Shown here: positions 57,101 to 64,000 of the stretch, in pieces
How the letters are laid out: each line of letters begins with the position of its first letter
How positions within the stretch are numbered: the stretch's first letter is position 1
Source: an uncultured Porphyromonadaceae bacterium
GTDB taxonomy: Bacteria; Bacteroidota; Bacteroidia; Bacteroidales; Muribaculaceae
Reading direction: 5' to 3'
Assembly (NCBI GenBank): GCA_945916235.1
Contig: CAMEGQ010000001.1
Location: forward strand, 1 to 64,000
DNA: 64,000 nucleotides
The notes under the pieces: generated by a model
Seen by the model: the letters and a program-made list of their open reading frames with translations, nothing else
Database searches by the model: none
What the model was told of the DNA's origin: nothing
Position numbers and translations under genes: made by a program

Positions 57101-60016
57101 AAGTATGACCTCTATCGCTGGGATTACCTCACCTCGTCGTGGGTTGATGCAGGTGTGAACAAACTGCCTGGTGGCGGCTATGAAAAGCTGAATATCAACG
57201 AACAGTGTGGCGGTATCGCCTCGGGTAACGATTACGACGCCATCAACCAACTCTTCATCAACTGCCGTGTGGCGGAGTTTGCTAACGGCATCGGTGACTT
57301 CATCGTGATTCGTGACGCGCTGTTCCGCCTCTGTTACGACCGCATGGTGGCCGCTAAGGATAACCGAGCCAAGAATACCTATGAGGCTATCTTTACTACG
57401 GGAGGAAAGATACGCAGCCAGGCGGATGACTTGGACTCTATTGGTCCACAGAATAACGTGGGTAAGGACAAGGTTCCCTACTACGCCCTGGAGTGGATGA
57501 AGGATGCCGACGGAACCAGCTATTGGAACGCCTATGATAACGCTTACTACCGATTGTTGGAGCTGGCCTTCCCCAACGAGCTGCGCAGCATGATGCACGA
57601 GCTGCTTACAGCGATGGCGACGCTTGGCGGCACACCGATGGGGTGTATGAAGAAGTACTTCTTCGACACCGTGACGGAGGAGTTTCCAGCCGTGTCGTAC
57701 AACGAGACCGCCCGCATCTGGTATGAAGACGCAGACGTGGCGATGAACCGAGGCGAGTACCAGTGTAACACCGCCCCACTAACCCAATCGCTTGGCGACC
57801 AGCTCAACTCAGAGCGCGAGTGGTACAAGAAGCGCCTGGTCTTCCTCTCCTCCTACGCCAGCTATGGCGAATTTGACCGGGGTGAGGTGAGTGGTGCCCT
57901 CTCGTTCCGCTCGGTGACCAACCGAGATGGAAGCAATCCAACCTACTCGTTTACGCTTACCCCGCATCAGTGGCTCTTCCCGGCGATTGGCGCTGGCGAC
58001 AGTGTGCTTTACGGCGCTGGGAATGATGCGCCTGTGATGGTGAAGGCTGGCGAGACGATTACACTGCATGGCATCTCAGCGGATGGTAACACCAACATCC
58101 GCATCCTGGGCATCAACTACTACCGCAGCATCGGTGAGTTCGGTGACAAGGCGTTGGCAGACACCTTCCAATTATCGGGTGAGCGGTTGACAGAGTTCTC
58201 TGCCAACGTGTCTGGTGGTAACGAGTTCCGCCCAGCCTCCATGCGCGTGACAGCGCCCAACCTACGGCATATCGATGTGACGGGTGTAAGCAGCCTGGGC
58301 GGACGGCTGGATTTATCCAACCAGACCCGATTGGTCAGCGTTAAGGCCAAGGGTACGGCGCTGACCGAGGTAGTGATGCCGAGCTGCGTGACGCTGAATA
58401 CCGCCCACCTGCCAGCCGGATTGACCAAGCTGGAGCTGACAGGGCAACCCTCGCTGACGGATTTATCGCTCGATAGCACGGTGAATCTGTCGATTGTACG
58501 GTTGGCTGGATTTGACAGTTACCCATTGGCTCGATCACTGTATAACAACTATGTCAGCGGCAAAGGCAACCTGCAAATATTCAGCGCAAAGGGTGTGGAT
58601 TGGAAGGATATTCCAGCGGCTATGATGAAGTATTACACCGAGTTAGCCAACTGTGAACTGACAGGACGCATCAGCGTAAGCAACCTCGATGATGTCGATT
58701 TCCGCTTGAAGACGAAGCTGTTGAAGCGCTTCGGCGCTGTGGATACGGGCGCTGACGGGTTGTTAGTGACCTACCGCGTGGTACGGTTGACTGGTGTGAA
58801 GGTGATGGGACCGGTCTATCTGCGCACAACGGGTAAGAAGAGTTACGGCGTGATGCCAACCCCTGCCACGGCTAATAACATCACCTCATGGCGACTGACC
58901 AGCGGCAACGACCTCTACCCCATTGATAGCGATGGTGTGATGCAGGTGAACAGCATCCAAGCGGAGGGCTCAGACCCCTTCGAGGTATCACTGACGGTTG
59001 ATACCTTGAGAGACGGCACGCTGAGCGCCTCAATGAACGTGTGGCCCACCAACCACACCCCGAAGGTGGGCGACTTCTTCTATGCCGACGGCACCACCTC
59101 GGAGGCCGACCGGGTGGAGTACGGCAAGACCAACCTGGGCATGGTGTGGTTTGTCAACCAAGACAACCCCAATGACATCCGAGGCGTGCTGAAGCAGTTC
59201 ATCAACACCGGTGCACAATGGGGTATCTTCCAAGACAACTGGAGCAATCTGAAGTTGACCGACATGCCAGACTATAACGTCTTCGACGTGCCTGGCGTAG
59301 TTAACATGGGTTCGGCTGGTGTATCGCCTACATCGGATGCCTACTTGGATGCGAGCAATGAGGCTGGCGGCGGATTTGCCCGACTGGACCCTTCGACCGC
59401 AACGGGACAAATTGGCTTAGTTACCTTGGATAGCGACATCCTGGATTACAAGGCTGGTACGGTGATGCCCATTGGTAAGGCGCAGACCTTGCGTATCGTC
59501 AACCACTGTCACATTATCCTTCGAGACAGCAGCGTGGGTGTCGGTGTACCTGTTGCGTCGGAGAATGAAACGGAGTATGATGCCGTACTCCGCATGAGCC
59601 AAGAGTTCGTGGCTGGCAAGGAGTCGAAGTACATTCAGTTCTTCTACCTACCGGCCATGTTGTCGTACGCTTACGAGCCTAAGTGTGAGTATGAAGGTGA
59701 GGTATTGGCCGATGAGTTCAAGGCTCACAACTGGTACCTTGGCTCAGCTGGTGAGATGGGTCGTTGCGCCTTCTTCGACTGGGCCGCCAACCAATCAAGC
59801 AAGCCAAATGTGGTCAAGATGGCCATCTTTAAACAGGCTATCATTGACGGTCTGTTCGGACCTTGGGGAAGCCGCGGCGCCTGGTCGTCGTCGGAGTACT
59901 CGGTCACGCTCAACGCTTGGTACGCCTCGTTTCCTGGCGGGTCGGTGGCGTTCACCGGCAAGTACGGCGCTTTCGCGGTGCGCCCCTTCGTCGCATTGAA
60001 AAATTCGGTCGGCTGA
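54140..60016 (+). CDS. DGR target: 1958-aa tail-type protein with C-terminal CLec-type variable domain
   Basis: LamG-like segment near residues 540-680; C-terminal WSSSEYSVTLNAWYASFPGGSVAFTGKYGAFAVRPFVAL contains VR. Confidence 0.88.
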   Translation: MQKISLNKILDVIKEVWSKDERNGLPYSGKAVREAIQGKLAEHEEVFKAKGGAFFRTTDKQSDGAYHILLFASQADKNEWLEMKESSLVLDDISLPDESGMASTTVVALKTSSPTTIISTDNTVKLLLKFTSQIYNPLDKSATDTGEQGTLTVQTRPNSNGSWVTKGTFTVASVPVDSERYDEFDITDMTSSGAQQVRVFVKGNESSMSTNFITFAVTKTALRLSFATTWETPQSGANISLAYWITGAVDKTLRIRTTGSTGAREFSYSLGMNTYTETPFTAYLNDAGSTNLILKHGVHTFEAWLDAGSAESDHVFGQIIYLESGVTTDKPMLVINSAPETLINWTSVDFCEYAVYKQGALSCEEIPLTFYFKNYKGDVEYLKQSVSVVNGQRNTLSGGLQIDSEAEMIDVYLSCEWNGERIGSVQGYQVDNRDNFSPTKGADFVFNPKNRSNSETNRDQVINDATGEVVESVMTGIAFDATDGYTVTELGKCFRLKYGQFMHIKYDPLVAFADSSKSSATFIIDFCNHNITDEESPIVSVCSKLTNGNPLGFEMRPLDAVFMTLANQVRDDQRTGLEEGVKQQLALNIVYNVGNTGRNYVRMFVNGRHRRTFAYEDNDTFVQAVDGVIGSGGIRIGSPGAEIDIFRIEVYKKALSEADIRKNYIAAIATIEEKRKERDANDILGDNGSISYEKANKIYPCLLWRPSEKTGVSTRLCKYGDTKETVMYGDLVILDPTGRVEIGVIHDVAMSGQGTSSMSYWKWNQQWKWLAETYFLAADGTRYSGYSLIKGMPSAKKLCAKINWASSMQSHKMGATALYQDLYQLVVGDTEITATEGFENCRLAVKQMPFLFFVQEEVGGEITFAGQCTFGPGKGDKPTFGYDKSVFPDYISLEGADNGAPLVNCKVPWNEDIVEKEEEWTYNGATQWELMLGKKNQIQRYIDRTNFCYRLSPNILPFAGTYTQLQADSTLNKDRMYWVTQAESGSAKYDLYRWDYLTSSWVDAGVNKLPGGGYEKLNINEQCGGIASGNDYDAINQLFINCRVAEFANGIGDFIVIRDALFRLCYDRMVAAKDNRAKNTYEAIFTTGGKIRSQADDLDSIGPQNNVGKDKVPYYALEWMKDADGTSYWNAYDNAYYRLLELAFPNELRSMMHELLTAMATLGGTPMGCMKKYFFDTVTEEFPAVSYNETARIWYEDADVAMNRGEYQCNTAPLTQSLGDQLNSEREWYKKRLVFLSSYASYGEFDRGEVSGALSFRSVTNRDGSNPTYSFTLTPHQWLFPAIGAGDSVLYGAGNDAPVMVKAGETITLHGISADGNTNIRILGINYYRSIGEFGDKALADTFQLSGERLTEFSANVSGGNEFRPASMRVTAPNLRHIDVTGVSSLGGRLDLSNQTRLVSVKAKGTALTEVVMPSCVTLNTAHLPAGLTKLELTGQPSLTDLSLDSTVNLSIVRLAGFDSYPLARSLYNNYVSGKGNLQIFSAKGVDWKDIPAAMMKYYTELANCELTGRISVSNLDDVDFRLKTKLLKRFGAVDTGADGLLVTYRVVRLTGVKVMGPVYLRTTGKKSYGVMPTPATANNITSWRLTSGNDLYPIDSDGVMQVNSIQAEGSDPFEVSLTVDTLRDGTLSASMNVWPTNHTPKVGDFFYADGTTSEADRVEYGKTNLGMVWFVNQDNPNDIRGVLKQFINTGAQWGIFQDNWSNLKLTDMPDYNVFDVPGVVNMGSAGVSPTSDAYLDASNEAGGGFARLDPSTATGQIGLVTLDSDILDYKAGTVMPIGKAQTLRIVNHCHIILRDSSVGVGVPVASENETEYDAVLRMSQEFVAGKESKYIQFFYLPAMLSYAYEPKCEYEGEVLADEFKAHNWYLGSAGEMGRCAFFDWAANQSSKPNVVKMAIFKQAIIDGLFGPWGSRGAWSSSEYSVTLNAWYASFPGGSVAFTGKYGAFAVRPFVALKNSVG
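59868..59998 (+). repeat. DGR variable repeat (VR)
   Basis: 131-nt gapless alignment to TR; all 16 mismatches at TR adenines. Confidence 0.95.
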
Positions 60017-60032
60017 CTTTTGTCGGCCGACC
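60007..60032 (+). promoter_or_regulatory. DGR post-VR hairpin/cruciform
   Basis: GGTCGGCTGAC-TTTT-GTCGGCCGACC, 11-bp stem (one wobble), 9 nt after VR. Confidence 0.88.
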
Positions 60033-60084
60033 TCACGCCGCAAGCTGGCCGGACAATTAACGTTTAACAATCCAATAATAAGTA

Positions 60085-60471
60085 ATGAAAGCAAGACAAT
60101 CATCCGTTTACCGAAATCAAGAGTTGCTTTTGCACACCTTGAATAGGTGCTTCGATAAAGTCCCGAATAAATTTCATCGCCAATGGCAGGCCGCTGTCTG
60201 CACGACCACCCTGATGAGCGCCATGAGACACGTCGATATGGCGCTTCGAACTAAGGATGCTCAGGCTCGGATGGAGATACTCGAAGCGATTTGCGTTGAA
60301 ATGGCTGACGTGAAGGTTGTTGTAAGGGAGTTCAGCGTGAAGGATTCTCCTAAAGACCCCACGATTATCAGCTTCAATCAGTACGCTGAAATAGCGAAGC
60401 TGCTCGAAAAAATCGCTCGTGACCTTCAGAAGTGGATGATTGCCACAATGTCGCTTAATAAGGTGAAATGA
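60085..60471 (+). CDS. avd: DGR accessory variability determinant (Avd-like)
   Basis: 128-aa helical ORF between VR and TR/RT; ATGA overlap with downstream ORF. Confidence 0.85.
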   Translation: MKARQSSVYRNQELLLHTLNRCFDKVPNKFHRQWQAAVCTTTLMSAMRHVDMALRTKDAQARMEILEAICVEMADVKVVVREFSVKDSPKDPTIISFNQYAEIAKLLEKIARDLQKWMIATMSLNKVK

Positions 60472-60564
60472 CCATGATTGTGACACCTTGTAGTTTATCT
60501 TTAAATGGACTCTCCACAGGTGGGTGTGACCCACTCGTTAAGAACAAGATAGCGAGAGCCATCA

Positions 60565-60695
60565 GAAGCCGCAACGCCTGGTCGTCGTCGGAGAACTCGA
60601 ACACGAACAACGCTTGGTACGCCTCGTTTCCTGGCGGGTCGGTGGCGAACAACGACAAGAACAACGCTTACGCGGTGCGCCCCTTCGTCGAATTG
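60565..60695 (+). repeat. DGR template repeat (TR)
   Basis: Adenine-rich codons AAC/AAN; see VR. Confidence 0.95.
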
Positions 60696-60731
60696 GAGGA
60701 TGACTACTTAGCCTCATGGATTGAGGCGTTC

Positions 60732-61907
60732 ATGGATTGTGCTAAACGTAAAAAGAACTCCAAGGCGTTCGATGACTATCGACCGCTGTGTGAGGAAGAC
60801 ATTGTCCGGCTGGCAACGGCGTGTTATACACGCACCTACCAGCCTCTGCCATCCATACGCTTCGGCGTCAAATACCCTCGTCCAAGGGAGGTGTTCGCTG
60901 CACAGTTCCGTGACCGCATCGTGCATCACTGGATTTACCTGCGTGTGGTTGAACTGATTGAAACCAGATACCAACAGATGGGTGATGTATCTATGAACTG
61001 TCGCAAGGGGTTCGGACCGCAGTTGGCGGTCAAGACATTGGCCGGTTTCATCGAGGAGGTCAGTGAGGGCTACACCAGGGAGACATGGATAGGTAAGTTC
61101 GACCTGAAGGCTTGCTTCATGTCGGTGGATGTCAAGCTGTTGATAAGCCTAATCGAGAGCGAGCTGTTGGCCGACTACCAGGGCGATGACAAGGCGTTGC
61201 TGGTGTGGCTGATTGGCGTGACGCTGAGGAACAGACCGCAAGAGGGTGCTATCACCCGTGGCGACCCGATGCTGTTGGAGGCTATTCCATCGAACAAGAT
61301 TCTGCGAGGCGAGAACGGTGTGCCAATCGGTAACCTGCCGAGCCAAATCTTTGTGAACTACTTGCTAACCTATCTGGATGAGTTTATCCTTGATTACCTG
61401 TCGGAACACGAGCCACAGGCGCACTATCTGCGCTTCGCTGATGATTTTGTTGTGGTCTGTCGAGATAAGGAGACGGTCAAGGCGGTGCGTAGGCTGGCCG
61501 CTGAGTTCCTGCGTGAGCGGTTGAAGCTGACGCTACATCCCGACAAGGTCTATATCCAAGAGGCAAGGCACGGGGTGCGGTTCCTTGGGTCGGTGATTAG
61601 ACCGGGAAGAGTATATGCCGATGAAGCGGCAGTGCGTGCGCTGGGTCGGTCGTTGGAGCGGCTGGAGCGGGCTTGTCAGAGAGGGTGTTCTACGGATGAG
61701 TTGGAGCGGAGGGTAAGCAGTGTCAACTCCTATTTGGGGATGATGAGCCACGCCAAGAGCTACGCCATCCGGCGGAGGATGCTGAGTGAGAAGGTTCACT
61801 TGTGGCGTTATTGCTATGTTGTCAAAAAATTCTTAATCCTTAAAATCAAAAAGTGTTATGTTAGAGATTACAGAGATGAGCTGGAGCAGAAGGTTACTCC
61901 AGCGTGA
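60732..61907 (+). CDS. DGR reverse transcriptase (frame open from 60468, through the TR)
   Basis: VPIGNLPSQIFVNYLLTYLDEF and YLRFADDFVVVCRD motifs typical of DGR RTs. Confidence 0.93.
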   Translation: MDCAKRKKNSKAFDDYRPLCEEDIVRLATACYTRTYQPLPSIRFGVKYPRPREVFAAQFRDRIVHHWIYLRVVELIETRYQQMGDVSMNCRKGFGPQLAVKTLAGFIEEVSEGYTRETWIGKFDLKACFMSVDVKLLISLIESELLADYQGDDKALLVWLIGVTLRNRPQEGAITRGDPMLLEAIPSNKILRGENGVPIGNLPSQIFVNYLLTYLDEFILDYLSEHEPQAHYLRFADDFVVVCRDKETVKAVRRLAAEFLRERLKLTLHPDKVYIQEARHGVRFLGSVIRPGRVYADEAAVRALGRSLERLERACQRGCSTDELERRVSSVNSYLGMMSHAKSYAIRRRMLSEKVHLWRYCYVVKKFLILKIKKCYVRDYRDELEQKVTPA

Positions 61908-62157
61908 GTTTACTATTCGCGTGAAGTTAGATGACCGTGAGGAGACATTGGTTCTGCCGCTGGGTGAGCCGACGAAAGGTGCGGTGGCTAATCTGCTTAT
62001 CCGCTTGCGCTACCCGCAGGACGAGATGGAAGCCATCATTAACAACTACCTACTCGACCCCTCTGGTGAGGAGGCGAAAGCTGAGTTTGCGGCGATGCAA
62101 GCTTGGAGAACGGAGTGTAAGCGATGCGCGGAGGAGGTAGTGAAGCGGTCGTTGTAA
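61858..62157 (+). CDS. Hypothetical protein, 99 aa
   Basis: Overlaps RT 3' end by 50 nt. Confidence 0.5.
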   Translation: MLEITEMSWSRRLLQREFTIRVKLDDREETLVLPLGEPTKGAVANLLIRLRYPQDEMEAIINNYLLDPSGEEAKAEFAAMQAWRTECKRCAEEVVKRSL

Positions 62158-62345
62158 CCGTTGAGCTGACGGGATGGAGGGTGTATGCGCAGCGCTGGCT
62201 GATATGTGACGGCGGTAGGCTGCGTACCCTCTTCCTTCTACCTACGCCGGATGGAGGGGTGGTGGTTGGCGTGGATGGGGTATGGGATAAGCCTCCAGAC
62301 TGCGAGGCGGTGAGGGTGATTTTGGACTCTTTACTCATGGAGTAG
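62124..62345 (+). CDS. Hypothetical protein, 73 aa
   Basis: Overlapping ORF. Confidence 0.4.
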   Translation: MRGGGSEAVVVTVELTGWRVYAQRWLICDGGRLRTLFLLPTPDGGVVVGVDGVWDKPPDCEAVRVILDSLLME

Positions 62346-62407
62346 TATTGTCCTTTGGCGGATGGGGATAAACAATTACTTTTGCTGGTGAAATAAAAAA
62401 CAATAAA

Positions 62408-62893
62408 ATGATTGGTGAGGATTCATTAAAACATCATATCGTGGAGGTGGCTATCCCTGGCAGCTTTACCACCGTAGCGATGGCGTTCATTCAAGAGAGC
62501 ATCATCCACATGATACCCTGGCTCATCGTCACCTGTGCGGTGATACTTTGCGACTTGGCTTTTGGCATCCGGTGCTCATTGATGCTTGGCGAAAAGGTGC
62601 GTTTCTCGTCTGCCGCACGGCGTACAATGGGCAAGATGGTGACTTACTTCGCTTTCGTGGCGATGGTCTGCTTTATCAGCGTGGCGACCGATACGAATAA
62701 CAAGATTGACATCTATTCGTGCCTGCTGGTCTGCTTTATAGAGGGGTGCAGCATCATGAGCAATCTAATCAAGCCCAAAGGGTACAGCCTTGACTTCGCC
62801 AAAGTGGTAAGCCTGTTTGGGCGCAAGATGTTCAAAGTGGATAAGTCGGATTTAGAAGATGTGATCACAAAAAATAAGGAGGGCGAACAATGA
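62408..62893 (+). CDS. Phage holin-type membrane protein
   Basis: Multiple TM segments; directly upstream of endolysin. Confidence 0.72.
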   Translation: MIGEDSLKHHIVEVAIPGSFTTVAMAFIQESIIHMIPWLIVTCAVILCDLAFGIRCSLMLGEKVRFSSAARRTMGKMVTYFAFVAMVCFISVATDTNNKIDIYSCLLVCFIEGCSIMSNLIKPKGYSLDFAKVVSLFGRKMFKVDKSDLEDVITKNKEGEQ

Positions 62894-63294
62894 AATACTT
62901 TACAATGGGTGAATTGGTGTCGAGCCGAACGGCTGACCAGAAAGGGATTATTAACCGATGCAACAAGGAGCACGCTGCCAACTTAATGGAGTTGGTGGAT
63001 AAGGTGCTCGACCCACTGCGTGAGGCTTACGGCAAGCCGATACGGGTAACGAGCGGCTACCGATGCGAGGCACTGAACAAGGCGGTTGGCGGTTCGCCAA
63101 CCTCCGACCACATGAAGGGCTGCGCTGCCGACATCGTAGGTACACCAGCCACTAAGGAGGAGAATGAATACCTCTTCGAGCTGATTCAATCGCTGTTTCT
63201 GCCCTTCGACCAGATTATCAATGAGAAGGATTTTTCGTGGGTTCACGTATCGCACCGGCCCAACAAGAACAGAAAGCAGATTCTTGTGCTTTAA
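62890..63294 (+). CDS. M15-type peptidase endolysin
   Basis: RVTSGYRCEALNKAVGGSPTSDHMKGCAADI...WVHVS. Confidence 0.88.
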   Translation: MKYFTMGELVSSRTADQKGIINRCNKEHAANLMELVDKVLDPLREAYGKPIRVTSGYRCEALNKAVGGSPTSDHMKGCAADIVGTPATKEENEYLFELIQSLFLPFDQIINEKDFSWVHVSHRPNKNRKQILVL

Positions 63295-63330
63295 CCCACC
63301 CCGATAGGAACAACTTAAAACGGCTTTAAC

Positions 63331-63792
63331 ATGAACAACGAACGATTTATCAAGGCGTTAATGTATTACGCCTTACTCTTTTTTCTATACCTTACGATAG
63401 CCATGGTGTTATGCTTTACACTGACGGGTTGTACGTCGGTGTGTTATGTACCTGTGGAGAGCGTGACCCACGACAGCATCTATATCTCCCGTGTGGAGCG
63501 TGACAGCATCCATGTGCATGACAGCATCTACATGGAGGTGGTGAGCAAGGCCGATACCGTCTATCAGACCAAGTATGTACAGAAGGTGGTCTATCGGGAT
63601 GCCCTTCGCACCGATACCATGATAGTGGAGCGGGTTGACACCATCCGCCTGCCGTACCCCGTAGAGAGACAGCTATCCAAATGGGAGAAAATAAAATTGG
63701 ATTTCGGTGGCATGCTTATGGGCGGAATAGCTATCTTTGCATTGTCTGCAGCGGCGATGTGGCTGCTCAGGCGCAAACGGAATAACATCTAA
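63331..63792 (+). CDS. Spanin-like lipoprotein/membrane protein
   Basis: N-terminal TM with LTGCTS lipobox-like; C-terminal TM followed by LLRRKRNNI. Confidence 0.5.
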   Translation: MNNERFIKALMYYALLFFLYLTIAMVLCFTLTGCTSVCYVPVESVTHDSIYISRVERDSIHVHDSIYMEVVSKADTVYQTKYVQKVVYRDALRTDTMIVERVDTIRLPYPVERQLSKWEKIKLDFGGMLMGGIAIFALSAAAMWLLRRKRNNI

Positions 63793-63817
63793 TCACTCAG
63801 AAAGGAGGTGTGTAACA

Positions 63818-63877
63818 ATGGCAAGCAAATGTGGTGGCGGCACCAAGAAGAAAGGCGGCAAGGGCGGCAAGAAGTAA
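63818..63877 (+). CDS. 19-aa Gly/Lys-rich peptide MASKCGGGTKKKGGKGGKK (missed by ORF track)
   Basis: AAAGGAGGTGTGTAACAATG upstream; terminator downstream. Confidence 0.6.
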   Translation: MASKCGGGTKKKGGKGGKK

Positions 63878-63910
63878 CCCCTCGCTGAGAAGTTGAAAAG
63901 CATTATCCCT

Positions 63911-63947
63911 TCGGGCTTAGGGGAAAAAAGCCCGACCCCTTGTTTTT
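63911..63947 (+). terminator. Rho-independent terminator
   Basis: tcgggctt-loop-aagcccga then ccccttgttttt. Confidence 0.85.
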
Positions 63948-64000
63948 ATTGTAGAAGTTTGGCTAACAAGGATAAATAACATCGTCAGTATATGCTATCC

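Overview
The window is almost entirely tailed-phage DNA from a Bacteroidetes-type host: TAnnTTTGC promoters, mostly no Shine-Dalgarno, and portal, prohead protease, capsid-like, tail, holin, M15 endolysin, primase-helicase, dUTPase and adenine methylase genes. Bases 1-32 are Illumina adapter. Main results: (1) A diversity-generating retroelement (DGR) at the 3' end of a 1958-aa tail-type gene, with VR, 3' hairpin, Avd, TR and RT. By hand alignment, all 16 TR/VR mismatches fall on TR adenines. (2) Four copies of an IS200/IS605-type element with an unusual layout: a variable XRE/HTH-zinc-ribbon gene next to an intact RuvC TnpB, and a divergent cassette of four small conserved ORFs. tnpA is inactivated or missing in all four copies, by different lesions. 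Each copy has its own operator-like repeats between the divergent arms and a readable right end plus omegaRNA guide. (3) A ParA-type partition locus with upstream repeats, downstream palindromes and a noncoding control region, and no integrase seen, suggesting a phage-plasmid lifestyle. (4) A phage operator motif at three promoters. (5) A PAPS-reductase-like gene with three poly-G tracts (possible phase variation or assembly error). (6) A 143-nt tRNA-like RNA candidate. (7) A MerR-HTH / sigma4-like / RpoA-CTD-like fusion protein. No large terminase or integrase was recognised, so the genome is probably incomplete here. No rRNA or CRISPR array was seen. All alignments were done by eye.
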